A DNA stretch of 64,000 bases. It comes from Candidatus Roseilinea sp. Its GTDB lineage: Bacteria; Chloroflexota; Anaerolineae; J036; Brachytrichaceae. The translations under genes were made by a program, and so were the position numbers. The stretch's first letter is position 1. Every line of letters starts with the position of its first letter. Of this stretch, positions 18,430 to 26,776 are shown in pieces. Under the pieces are notes generated by a model. That model searched no databases and was not told the DNA's origin. It worked only from the letters and a program-made list of their open reading frames with translations. The DNA lies in the NCBI GenBank assembly GCA_026003755.1, contig BPHV01000001.1, positions 124,001 through 188,000 on the forward strand, given 5' to 3'.

Positions 18430-19362
18430 TCAGACCATCTGCACGGCTGAGTTGGGTGTGCTAATGATTCGACCGTCTTCGCAGACCAACAGCGCCATCA
18501 TGTTGCCCTGTTTTTCTATCCAAGCGAGCCCGGCCTCGCTTCCCAGGATGACGGCGACTTTTGCTGCTGTCTCTGCTTGCACTGCGGTGGGGGCGATCAC
18601 CGTCGCAGTTAACACATCGGTTTGCGCCGGCTGGCCTGTGCGTGGGTCAATCAGGTGATGGACCCAGCGGTCGCCGATGCGCCAGCGCCGATAATCGCGG
18701 CCAGAGGTGGCTACGCCGCCGGCTTGCAGGCTGATGACCCCTAATAGGGCGTCAGGCGTCGTCGCGGCGTTGGCCGGCGCTGCGATGCCGATGGGGAAGT
18801 CGGTTGCCCTGTCGGCTGCCGACACGATGGCTATGTCGCCGCCGGCGTCCACCAACGCCGGCCCATAAGCGGCCAGCCGACGGGCTGCCTGCTCGGCGCA
18901 CCAGCCCTTCGCCACGCCTCCTAGGTCCAGCAATACCCCGTGTGGCAACCTCACGGCGTGGCGGGTGGGATCTGCTTGGATCCTCCGCCAGCCGTCTGGG
19001 TTGCTCGGCGGCGCGTAAGTCAGCACGACAATATCATCACGGGACATCGCTTCAAACGGAAGCGCATAGCCGATGGACTGCATCGCGCCGAGCACGGTGG
19101 GGACGACCAATCCTTCAGTACGACGCGCAGCGTCTAGCGCAACATGCAACACTTCCCACAGGGTCGGGCTGACTTCCACCCATTGACCGGTTCGCGCGTT
19201 CAAGCGGCTGAGTTCACTGTCGGGCCGGAAGCGGCTGAGCTGGCCCTCCCATGCCGCAAACCACACCGGCACGTTGCGCAGTAGGTCGGTTGCTGCGTCC
19301 CCGGGAGCATCCACGACGGCACGCATTTGGCAGCCCATAGCGCGGAAGGCGATCTGTTGCAT
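18430..19362 (-). CDS. apbE: FAD:protein FMN transferase (ApbE family)
   Basis: A 310-residue ApbE-family protein that attaches FMN covalently to Ser/Thr of target proteins, using FAD and a metal. Motifs are AMGCQM at the N-terminus, LLDLGGVAKGWCAEQAARRL, LVDAGGDIAI and WVHHLIDPRTGQPA. The usual metal-site stretch DALSTA is replaced by AETAAK. No signal peptide or lipobox is visible, so it may act in the cytoplasm. Four bases separate it from the upstream small membrane-protein gene. No textbook flavinylation motif was found in the neighbouring proteins, so the substrate is unknown. Confidence 0.88.
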   Translation of the reverse strand: MQQIAFRAMGCQMRAVVDAPGDAATDLLRNVPVWFAAWEGQLSRFRPDSELSRLNARTGQWVEVSPTLWEVLHVALDAARRTEGLVVPTVLGAMQSIGYALPFEAMSRDDIVVLTYAPPSNPDGWRRIQADPTRHAVRLPHGVLLDLGGVAKGWCAEQAARRLAAYGPALVDAGGDIAIVSAADRATDFPIGIAAPANAATTPDALLGVISLQAGGVATSGRDYRRWRIGDRWVHHLIDPRTGQPAQTDVLTATVIAPTAVQAETAAKVAVILGSEAGLAWIEKQGNMMALLVCEDGRIISTPNSAVQMV

Positions 19363-19366
19363 GGCT

Positions 19367-19822
19367 TCAACGCGAGGATCGCGTTATCGCGACAGGACGG
19401 GGCGGTGGTGGTGGAGCAGCGACCACGCGTAGCTGCATCTGCGGTTGGGCTGGAGCCGGCGCGACCTGCGGTGCGGCTTGCTGCGGGCGAGGGGCCATCG
19501 CCGGCGGCGCAACGTTCTTGCTTGGCGCTGGGCGCTCCATGTTTATGCGTTTAGGCATATACAGCGGTGCCAGCGTGGGCAGCGGTTGGGAAACCGCCGG
19601 CAGGGAGGTGGCGACGACGTCAAGCGTGGGTGGCGGCGAGGGCAGGTCGGTTGGTTCTGCCGGGACCAATCCTGCCGTAGCAGCCTGTTGATGGCTGAGC
19701 CAAGCCCATCCAACTAATGTTGCAGCCAGTGACAATGAGCCGATCAGCGCTTTCAACGCTGTCGCCTGCTCCTGCTGTGCATCACGACCGGCGGATTCAG
19801 GGCGCAGTGCATCAGTCGTCAT
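19367..19822 (-). CDS. Small membrane protein with Pro/Ala-rich tail
   Basis: A 151-residue protein of unknown function. One hydrophobic segment lies at about residues 22-42 (ALIGSLSLAATLVGWAWLSH), followed by a long Pro/Ala/Gln-rich extracytoplasmic or flexible tail. ATG at 19822 is chosen. The frame is open upstream only because it runs through the low-complexity repeat of the preceding gene. Its start overlaps the end of the PepSY gene by 11 bp. Position in the operon suggests a role in the same redox complex, but this is inference. Confidence 0.6.
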   Translation of the reverse strand: MTTDALRPESAGRDAQQEQATALKALIGSLSLAATLVGWAWLSHQQAATAGLVPAEPTDLPSPPPTLDVVATSLPAVSQPLPTLAPLYMPKRINMERPAPSKNVAPPAMAPRPQQAAPQVAPAPAQPQMQLRVVAAPPPPPRPVAITRSSR

Positions 19823-20600
19823 GATCCTTCTTCTCCTTCTTCTCCTTCTTCTCCTTCTTCTCCTTCTTCTCCTTCTCCTTCTTCTCTTTGTGCTCTTTGT
19901 GCTCTTTGTGCTCCTGCTCCTCGTGTTCCTCCTCGTCATCGTCGTCGTAGTAGAAAGCCGCTGGCGACTGTGGTGACCATGCGCCGTTGTAGAGAACGGC
20001 GCCGCTGTTAGCGTCTACGTACACCATACCGGTGTTGAAGGGCACCTCGTATGCAATCGCGCCTTGGAAGTTCACCAACTCCGGTAGCCGCTGCGCTGCT
20101 GCGCCCGGGGCACTGGCCTGGGCAATCTCCAGCGCGCGTTGTGCCGAGATCGCAACTGTGGGCGCAGCGCTTTGTGGTGGTGCCGATACGCCCTGAACTT
20201 GGGCCTGAGCCTGGGATTGAGCCACGTCGGCGGGCGCCATGACAGGTTCGGCTTGGGCCTGGGCTAATTGTTCGAGCTGCCTTTCCATCTGCGCTAACTG
20301 TTGATTGGCTGCCTGAATGCGCTGGTTGGCCTCCTGAATCAAAGCCTGATACTGCGCTTCACGTGCCTTGGCCGCTTCGACCTCGGCCGAGGTCGTCGTT
20401 GCAGGCGCCGATGTCGTTGCAGGGGGCACAGGGGGAGCGATGACTTCTGCCGGAGCGTCTGCGGTTGGCGTTGGCATGGGCGGCGTGAGCGTGATGCTCA
20501 ACTGGCCGGCCAGCGCTCCCAGGCCGACCAGTGTAAATGCGGTCACGCTACCCGCGATCAGCAGCGCTGTGCGTTGATTGATGGTTCGTCCTTTCATCAT
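19812..20600 (-). CDS. PepSY-domain protein with acidic/lysine-rich C-terminal tail
   Basis: A 262-residue exported or membrane-anchored protein. A single N-terminal helix (LLIAGSVTAFTLVGLGALAG) is followed by a Pro/Thr linker and a coiled-coil stretch (EAQYQALIQEANQRIQAANQ). A PepSY-like domain follows (ISAQRALEIAQASAPG, GMVYVDANSGAVLYN). The last 45 residues are Asp/Glu then His/Lys/Glu repeats. ATG at 20600 (or the adjacent 20597) is chosen because AGGAG lies 4-7 nt upstream. It heads the operon with the small membrane protein, ApbE and ferric-reductase-like protein. Confidence 0.72.
   Translation of the reverse strand: MMKGRTINQRTALLIAGSVTAFTLVGLGALAGQLSITLTPPMPTPTADAPAEVIAPPVPPATTSAPATTTSAEVEAAKAREAQYQALIQEANQRIQAANQQLAQMERQLEQLAQAQAEPVMAPADVAQSQAQAQVQGVSAPPQSAAPTVAISAQRALEIAQASAPGAAAQRLPELVNFQGAIAYEVPFNTGMVYVDANSGAVLYNGAWSPQSPAAFYYDDDDEEEHEEQEHKEHKEHKEKKEKEKKEKKEKKEKKEKKDHDD
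19826..19918. repeat. Coding micro-satellite (TTCTCCTTC-type and TTTGTGCTC repeats)
   Basis: The 3' end of the PepSY gene is built of repeated TTCTCCTTC-like units and three TTTGTGCTC units (plus-strand reading). They encode the KKEKKE and KEHKEH tail. More than one reading frame is open across the stretch, so slippage would alter the tail without always stopping translation. Confidence 0.8.
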
Positions 20601-20712
20601 CTGTCTCCTGCTCATCAAAGATGCAAGATGCAGGATAAACAGCCATGGTAGCAATTGGGTAGGCTTACGCTGAGAAAACGTTCACTCACTTTTTACCCTT
20701 TTTCAACCCTTT

Positions 20713-20723
20713 CTCGGAGACAA
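20713..20723. repeat. Target-site duplication, left copy
   Basis: CTCGGAGACAA occurs here and again at 22306-22316, directly outside the two terminal inverted repeats of the insertion sequence. Confidence 0.85.
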
Positions 20724-22305
20724 GGGTCTATTTCAGTTTGGGGGCGAAGAATAGGCAGCAGACCACATCGCGTCAAAGGCGTGACCCATGACGGCCGCCC
20801 GAATCGGGAGCAGACGCTCGATGCCGGGACGGCTCCAGCGCATCCCGCTACCGGCGAAGCGATGACGGAATTGCTTGCAGGCGCTCTCGACCACGCCGCT
20901 GCCGATCGGCCAGCCATCTTCGCGCAGGCTCTGGTATTGCATGCGTCGCCGGTTGTTCCCGAAGTAGCCCGCTTCACGCCGTAGCATCTCGGCGTGCTGG
21001 GGATGGGTATGGGCGGCCTGACGGAGTCGAGCCGCAATCCGGTCGGCATGGCCCTGGAACAAGAGGGTTTCGTGGGCACGATACCAAGCCTGGGCCGCCG
21101 GGCTGCCTGCTGCGTGCAGGCCGTGAGCAACCTGCCACAGATGCTGGCTGGCGTGATACCAGTCCACGGCTTGTCGGCTGTCGTAGAAGTGCTCGCTGAG
21201 CAGATTCCAAATCCACGCGGCGCCATCGCCCAAGGCGATGGTGTCACGTGCCTGCGTCCAGCCGCGACGTTGGGCGGCCGTCCACAACACCTGGCCGAAC
21301 CGTTCCGGCCCGCCCAGATGGGCGACGTAGCCGGCGCGGACGGCGTGGGCCGTGTCAACCCACTCCTCGCTCTGGCGATCCCAAGTCGGCTGTAGCACGA
21401 CATCGAACACGCACCCCACCTTGAGTTCCTTCCAGCCTTCGCCACGCACATGAACCGTTGCTCCGTCCAGGGCGACACCCATCTTGCCCGGCACGGTCGC
21501 CGCCTCGGCGGTGCGCCCGCCGCCGTCCGCCAGGGCGCGTTGTGTGGCTTCTACCCCCCGAAAGCGCTCTCCCCATACCGCCACCCGCCGCCACACACTG
21601 CTGTCGGACATGACCAGCCCGCCCACCTGTCCCAGGATGCGCTCCGCTTCCTCAAACGTCACCAGCCCGCTCAGCCACACCGCCTGCTTGGCCACCTGTT
21701 CGCTCCAGTGCTTGTCCCACACCGCCAGCTGCCGATCGAGGGGGGAAAAGCCCGACGCGGCAGGCTTCACAGTAGTAGTATCCTCGCTGCACGGACAGGC
21801 TGCCCACGCGGCTCTCGACCGTGTTCCGCTTGCGGCCTTTGGAGTGCATCTCCCGCCCGCACTGCGGACAGACCGGCCCCGGCACCGGGCGGCTCGCCTC
21901 TTGCGCCTCGATCACGGTGACCGCCATCGCCTCGCTCATCCGCTTGCGCAGCTTCAGGATCACCTCCTCGATCTGCGTCAGCGTCGGCTGGCCGGCCTGT
22001 TCATTCCAGTCCAGCAATTCATCGATCACGGCCTCCGCTTCTCGCATCAGCACCGCTTTCATCTCGCCTCGCCGTGGCGAAGACGCTGACTTGCGCTGTG
22101 TCGTCGCCCTGGTCTCTTTCATGGCACACCTCCCGGATATAACTGTCCTCGCATTATGCCCGCAGCGGCCTGCGGCTTGTCGTCCCTCGCTGAGATGCCG
22201 GTCTGTCAATCCACGACGACGTCCGTGATCTTCGGATGTTCACGCGGGCGAGGTCAATCTGCGCGCTTTTTGAGTGCGCTCCTGCCCCAAAACTGAAATG
22301 CACCC
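20724..22305 (-). mobile_element. ISKra4-like insertion sequence, 1582 bp
   Basis: The element is bounded by imperfect 22-bp inverted repeats. The left end is 20724-20745 (GGGTCTATTTCAGTTTGGGG then GC). The right end, 22284-22305, reads GGGTGCATTTCAGTTTTGGG then GC on the other strand. The ends are flanked by an 11-bp direct repeat, CTCGGAGACAA. Inside is one transposase gene in two frames. It inserted between the divergent PepSY operon and response-regulator gene, leaving 19 bp between its right duplication and the regulator ATG. Confidence 0.92.
20733..22122 (-). pseudogene. ISKra4-family transposase, split by a +1 frameshift
   Basis: The first frame starts at ATG 22122, with GGAGG 6 nt upstream. 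It encodes an N-terminal part with a zinc-binding CPQCGREMHSKGRKR...CEAC region, and its own frame stops at 21652. The second frame (open from 21770) carries the catalytic part ([58 protein letters not shown]) and ends at 20733. Continuity of homology switches at a CCCCCC run (plus-strand G6 at 20740+1000, i.e. 21740-21745) and needs a +1 shift. This may be programmed frameshifting, a real mutation or a homopolymer error. If shifted, the protein would be about 460 residues, normal for the family. Confidence 0.85.
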
Positions 22306-22316
22306 CTCGGAGACAA
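22306..22316. repeat. Target-site duplication, right copy
   Basis: Second copy of CTCGGAGACAA flanking the insertion sequence; the left copy is at 20713-20723. Confidence 0.85.
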
Positions 22317-22335
22317 TAGCAAAGAGCGGATTAGC

Positions 22336-23013
22336 ATGCGCGTGCTCATCATCGAAGATGATCAGCAGTTGGCCCAACTCATCGCACGTGCGCTACGGCG
22401 GGAAGGCATTACCGCCGATTTGGCCTATGACGGTGAGACCGGGCTAGAGATGGCGCTCAGCGGAGCATACGACGTTGCAGTTGTGGACTGGATGCTGCCT
22501 GGGCGCAGCGGTCCGTCTATTTGTCTCGCTGTGCGTCGCGCGCGGCGCCCCTTGCCTGTGCTCATGCTCACCGCGCGTGGGCAGATCGAGGATCGCGTGC
22601 AGGGCCTAGATAGCGGCGCTGACGACTACTTGGTCAAGCCCTTTGCCTACGAAGAATTGCTGGCACGCTTGCGTGCACTCAGCCGCCGCTATGACATCGC
22701 CAGCCCCGATGGCACCGAGCTGCGCTGCGGTGACCTGCGCATGAACTTGGCCGAGCACCGCGTGTATCGCGGCGACACACTGATCGAACTCACACCGACC
22801 GAGTGGGAGTTGCTGGAATTTCTGATGCGCAATGCCAATCGCTCGCTCAGCCGTGAGCAAATCTTCAATCGCATCTGGGCCGCGGAGAGTGATGCGCAGC
22901 TCAAGATGGTGGACATCTACATCTCCTACTTGCGCCGCAAGTTGAATACTGCGCCTGGCTTGCCTGAACTGATTGAAACCGTGCGTGGCATAGGATACCG
23001 CCTGACATGCTGA
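22336..23013 (+). CDS. OmpR/PhoB-family response regulator
   Basis: A 225-residue two-component regulator. The receiver domain (residues 1-115) has the acidic pair in IIEDDQQLA, phospho-acceptor Asp in VAVVDWMLPG, Thr in LMLTARG and Lys in LVKPFAYEEL. The C-terminal winged helix has LTPTEWELLEFLMRNAN and the recognition stretch VDIYISYLRRKL. It overlaps the kinase start by 7 bp. An IS element lies immediately upstream and probably separates the gene from its native promoter. The divergent PepSY/ApbE operon is a likely regulatory target. Confidence 0.95.
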   Translation: MRVLIIEDDQQLAQLIARALRREGITADLAYDGETGLEMALSGAYDVAVVDWMLPGRSGPSICLAVRRARRPLPVLMLTARGQIEDRVQGLDSGADDYLVKPFAYEELLARLRALSRRYDIASPDGTELRCGDLRMNLAEHRVYRGDTLIELTPTEWELLEFLMRNANRSLSREQIFNRIWAAESDAQLKMVDIYISYLRRKLNTAPGLPELIETVRGIGYRLTC

Positions 23014-24432
23014 GCGAAAGGCAGTTGCTCAATCGGCTACGCCTCTGGCTCACCGGCGTTTACATCGCCGCTGCGTTAAGTTTTATTGTGATTTTGGCCG
23101 GGCTGAGTGTGGCGCTGCTGCGCTTTTACTTTCAAAGCTCCATAGATAGCTCCTTGCGCAATCGCATGGCGCTGGAGTATGCAATGCTGGGTGTGCCCAT
23201 ACCTGCTGAGCTGGAGCGCTCATACCTGGAGTGGATGCGCTTGCGCGCTCCGGTGTTCGCCCCTCCGGTTAAGGGCGAACACGATCGTGAGCCCGGCGAG
23301 GCACAAGACGAAGAGCACGACGATGAGGAAGCGTTGCATAGCTACGCACCTGGCAACTCCAACAACCCATTGGCCGCGCAGGGCAACATGCCGGTCGAGG
23401 ATTTGGTCAGCGTATTCGTGATTCGGCTGGACCCGACAGGCCGGGTGCTCGTCCCCTCCGCCGTAGCGCCGGCCGGCTTTAGCCCCAATCTCGACGCAAT
23501 CGCAACCGCCCGCCGCTATGGCGTAGACTGGCGCACGGTCTGGACCGTCACCGGCGAGCCGGTTCGCCTGCTCACCTACGCTGTACAGCAACCCCATGTC
23601 ACGCTTTACCTCCAAGCTGGTCGTTCTCTTCTCGAGCAAGATGCCATCGCGCGCCAGTTTGTCATCGGCTTGCTGCTGGGCGGCGGGATGTTGGTCCTTG
23701 TGGCGGCTTGGGTAAGCTGGAGCATAGCCGGCCGCGCGATCCGGCCGGTACGGGAGACCTGGGCGCGTCAGCGCGAGTTTATTGCCAATGCCAGCCATGA
23801 GCTGCGCGCTCCTCTCTCGCTCATTCAACTAAGCGCTGAGTTGGCGACTCGCCCCGACACACCCCCGGATGAACGTCGGGAGCTGGCCGGCGATGTGTTG
23901 CGCGAAACACGCCACATGATCAGGTTGGTGAACGACCTCTTGCTGCTCTCGCGCGCCGACGCCGGCCGGTTGCCGCTTCGCATCGAGGGCTTCCCGTTGC
24001 AGCATGTGCTGGACGACCTGGCCCGTATCTGGGGGCGTGCGTGTGCCGAGCACGCCCTCACGCTTGAAGTAGAGCCGACGGCGGCCAGTGTGCGCGCCGA
24101 TGCAGACTATGTGCGCCACGTGCTCATGAGCGTGCTGGACAATGCCCTGCGCTATACCCCGCCCGGCGGGTCGCATTCGCCTGCAAGTTGCGCCGCGTGG
24201 TCGCTGGGTGGACATCACTGTTAGCGACAGCGGACCGGGCGTTCCCCCTCAGCACCTTCCGCACATATTCGAGCGTTTCTATCAGGCTGATCCGGCCCGC
24301 AGCGACAAAGCGCATGCCGGCTTGGGGCTTGCCCTTGTGAAGACCTTGGTCGAGGCGATGGGCGGCCAGGTGCGCGCGGACAACAGCATTGCGGGGGGTC
24401 TTATCGTCACAATCTCCCTCGCTGGGGGATAG
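23007..24432 (+). pseudogene. Sensor histidine kinase, frameshifted in the ATPase domain
   Basis: The 5' frame (23007-24224, 405 codons) has two membrane helices around a periplasmic domain rich in E/D/H, the H-box (FIANASHELRAPLSLIQLSAE) and the N-box (VLDNALRYTPPGG). It then goes out of frame. The rest of the ATPase domain continues in another frame to 24432: VDITVSDSGPGVPP, IFERFYQADPARS, GLGLALVKTLVEAMGGQV. One extra base in the GGG at 24168-24170 explains it. As read, the kinase lacks its ATP lid and would be inactive. A sequencing error cannot be excluded. Confidence 0.88.
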
Positions 24433-24467
24433 CCGCAACCCGATGCCCGCTTCTTCGCCTTGCGCAC

Positions 24468-25097
24468 CTATGACGATGAAGTGCGGTTGCCGGCGCTGGC
24501 GCCGTCCTTGCTCCAGGCAGAGGGTAGCGCGGATCGCATGTGAGCACACAACTCAGGAAAGAAAGTGCGAAAATCGCTGTGCAGCTCGGCGTAGTGGTCG
24601 AGTAATTGCATGCCGGCTTCGCCTAGCCGGTTGGGGCGGCTCAATCGGTGCGACATGCGCTGCAAGATGCTCGCGATGCCTGTGGGTGTCGCATACGCCC
24701 CTAGCCAATCGTCTTGCACCATGCGCTGTAAGCCGATGCGCACAGGCGCCGGCAGCCGGTGCGCGTAATCGGTGAACTGCGCGTACACCTCGGCGATCCA
24801 CTGCGTCAGCGGCGTAGTGCAGTGATGCGACCAATCCATCGCCAGGAAGTGATCGTAGAACACGTCCACCAGCACGGCGGCGTAGCGCCTGAAGGGCGGT
24901 TCGATTCGCGCTTTGCTACGGGCGACGACCGGATGCTTGTCGGTGTAGAGGTCAATCAGGCGGTGGCTGGCGAATCCGCGTTGGATGCCCGGGCTGAACT
25001 GTGCGCGCGCTTCGCCCTTCACCCAATCGGCGATGACGTTGCCGATGCGATGTTCGATGTCGTCATCGGACAGAAAGAGGTGAGCTAGCCAGTTCAT
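24468..25097 (-). CDS. acpH: Acyl carrier protein phosphodiesterase (AcpH family)
   Basis: A 209-residue protein with the AcpH start MNWLAHLFLSDDD and the HD-like metal residues in GNVIADWVKG, HRLIDLYTDKHPVV and VDVFYDHFLA. The family removes 4'-phosphopantetheine from holo-ACP. It overlaps by 4 bp (ATGA) the end of the small membrane protein gene upstream of it, forming a two-gene operon. The C-terminal 20 residues are Ser/Ala/Lys-rich and not conserved. Confidence 0.85.
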   Translation of the reverse strand: MNWLAHLFLSDDDIEHRIGNVIADWVKGEARAQFSPGIQRGFASHRLIDLYTDKHPVVARSKARIEPPFRRYAAVLVDVFYDHFLAMDWSHHCTTPLTQWIAEVYAQFTDYAHRLPAPVRIGLQRMVQDDWLGAYATPTGIASILQRMSHRLSRPNRLGEAGMQLLDHYAELHSDFRTFFPELCAHMRSALPSAWSKDGASAGNRTSSS

Positions 25098-25489
25098 CCG
25101 ATGAGGGATAGAAAGATGGCCAAGGCAGTTGCCAGCGCGCCGAATGTAAACGACTTCATGGCGATCTTCGCAGCGCGTTCGTTTAACGCCTGTCTCTCGG
25201 CTTCGTCCTCGATGGCCTCGATGCCGCTATCCAGGTTGCGCACGCCGCGACGCGCAAACGCCACGCACGTCTTCTCGCGCCACTGGATCACGCCGGTGGC
25301 GCCGGCGAAGAAAATCGGCAGCAGGGCTAGGTTTACCCACCATGGCGCGGCGGCCGCACGCATCAGCACGAATGCAATCACACCGACCGTCATCCCGGCG
25401 ATTCCGATGATGAGTCGCTTTTGCCGCTCCTGGGGGCCGATGTTGAAGCAGGCTTCGCTCGAGGCGAGGGAGTTGCTGGCTTGGCTCAT
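25094..25489 (-). CDS. Small membrane protein of unknown function
   Basis: A 131-residue protein with three probable helices: about 28-45 (IGIAGMTVGVIAFVLM), 50-66 (WWVNLALLPIFFAGATG) and 113-130. Between helices 2 and 3 lies a cytoplasmic loop with a Cys (REKTCVAFARRGVRNLD) and an acidic stretch. It precedes and overlaps acpH by 4 bp. No function can be assigned from sequence. Confidence 0.65.
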   Translation of the reverse strand: MSQASNSLASSEACFNIGPQERQKRLIIGIAGMTVGVIAFVLMRAAAAPWWVNLALLPIFFAGATGVIQWREKTCVAFARRGVRNLDSGIEAIEDEAERQALNERAAKIAMKSFTFGALATALAIFLSLIG

Positions 25490-25557
25490 GCGAAAATGGG
25501 TTGCCTTGGGTATTCAGGCGGTGAGTTTAGGCGAATCGTCTGAGAGGCTGATGAGCG

Positions 25558-26172
25558 ATGGATCGCCTCAAGCGCTGGTTGGAATTCAACCGCTGGTATC
25601 TGCGCCGCGAACGGCCGCCCTGGGATACAGGCGTCTCGCCACCAGAGCTGCTTGCGTTCATCGAGGCGCATCCACCTGGACGCGCGCTCGATCTAGGCTG
25701 CGGCACGGGCACGAATGTCATCACCCTGGCACAGCGTGGCTGGCAAGTGACCGGCGTTGATTTTGCCGTCAAGGCCATCATGGAGGCCAAGCGCAAGGCG
25801 CGCGAAGCCGGCGTGCAGGCCGACCTGCGCTTGGGCGATGTGACGCGGCTCAGCGCGCTGGCCGGACCGTTCGATTTGATCCTCGACATCGGCTGCTTCC
25901 ATGGCTTGCCAGCCGATGGCCGATCGGCCTATGCGCGCCATGTCAAGCGCCTTCTCGCGCCGGAGGGGACGTTCCTGCTCTACGTCATGTTCAAAGCCGA
26001 TGCGCAGTCGCCGCGCAGCGGCATCCTGGCAACGGACCTTGCGATCTTCGCGCCGGAACTGGCGCTGGTTGCCCGTGCGGATGGCGTGGACGCAGCGCGC
26101 GGCCGGCCATCGGCCTGGTTGATGTATCGCTCCCCATCAAGCGTTGCTACAATAGCAAAGTCGCGCGCTTAG
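25558..26172 (+). CDS. Class I SAM-dependent methyltransferase
   Basis: A 204-residue methyltransferase. The SAM-binding glycine motif is RALDLGCGTGTNV at about residues 42-54, with the acidic motif II in VTGVDFAVKAI. Motif IV is FDLILDIGCFHGL. N-terminal WYLRRERPPWDTG resembles thiopurine/tellurite-type small-molecule methyltransferases, but no substrate can be claimed. It is divergent from the acpH operon. Confidence 0.85.
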   Translation: MDRLKRWLEFNRWYLRRERPPWDTGVSPPELLAFIEAHPPGRALDLGCGTGTNVITLAQRGWQVTGVDFAVKAIMEAKRKAREAGVQADLRLGDVTRLSALAGPFDLILDIGCFHGLPADGRSAYARHVKRLLAPEGTFLLYVMFKADAQSPRSGILATDLAIFAPELALVARADGVDAARGRPSAWLMYRSPSSVATIAKSRA

Positions 26173-26215
26173 GGTGAATGTTTGAGCGCCGGATAGGCGC
26201 TCATCGGAGGTGCAG

Positions 26216-26776
26216 GTGTTCATCCCGCTGCTTCTGTTGCTACTTTTGGCGCTGATCGCGAGCGTGATTGTGCTCGGGCTGGCCGTCCCCTGTGTTGTGC
26301 TTGCCCGCCGCTGCCGATCCGAGCGCCTGCCGGCCAGGATGCCGGAGGGGCAATATGCCGCTGACGCCGTCCGACTGGTAGACGAAATCCGGGACGCGCT
26401 CAAGTCCTGTCCGATTCCCTACGAGCAGAAGACCGCGCTGCTGCGCCAGGTGCGCGACGTGGCCGGCAATGTGAATCGCGCAGTGGGCAAGCTCAATCGC
26501 CTGCGTCGCATCAAAAAGATCGCCAAGCGATCAGAGGAGGCTGCTCACGTGCTTAGCGAGATCGAGGTGATGGAGCGCAGCATCGTCGGCGAATTGCGCC
26601 GCACCCACGAGACGCTGCTGGCCGTGCCGGTGACACTGATGAAGGTGGATGTCGCTCGCGGCGAGCGCAACTTCGATCGCATCATTGCCGAGCTGGGCGA
26701 GGCCAATCGCCGGCTGAACGACCTGGCCGAAAGTTACCGCGAAGTCCGCACTGCACAAACCCCCAGCTACTCATAG
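26216..26776 (+). CDS. Membrane-anchored coiled-coil protein of unknown function
   Basis: A 186-residue protein with one N-terminal helix (MFIPLLLLLLLALIASVIVLG) and a charged alpha-helical remainder likely to form coiled coil. GTG at 26216 is chosen because GGAGG ends 5 nt upstream; a GTG two codons earlier overlaps this Shine-Dalgarno. Its stop codon lies inside the presumed start of dinB, so the two are probably coupled. Function unknown. Confidence 0.65.
   Translation: MFIPLLLLLLLALIASVIVLGLAVPCVVLARRCRSERLPARMPEGQYAADAVRLVDEIRDALKSCPIPYEQKTALLRQVRDVAGNVNRAVGKLNRLRRIKKIAKRSEEAAHVLSEIEVMERSIVGELRRTHETLLAVPVTLMKVDVARGERNFDRIIAELGEANRRLNDLAESYREVRTAQTPSYS

Noticed and set aside
19826-19918. 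Repeat considered as a CRISPR-like array
   Set aside because: Units are 9 bp, contiguous without spacers and in coding sequence.
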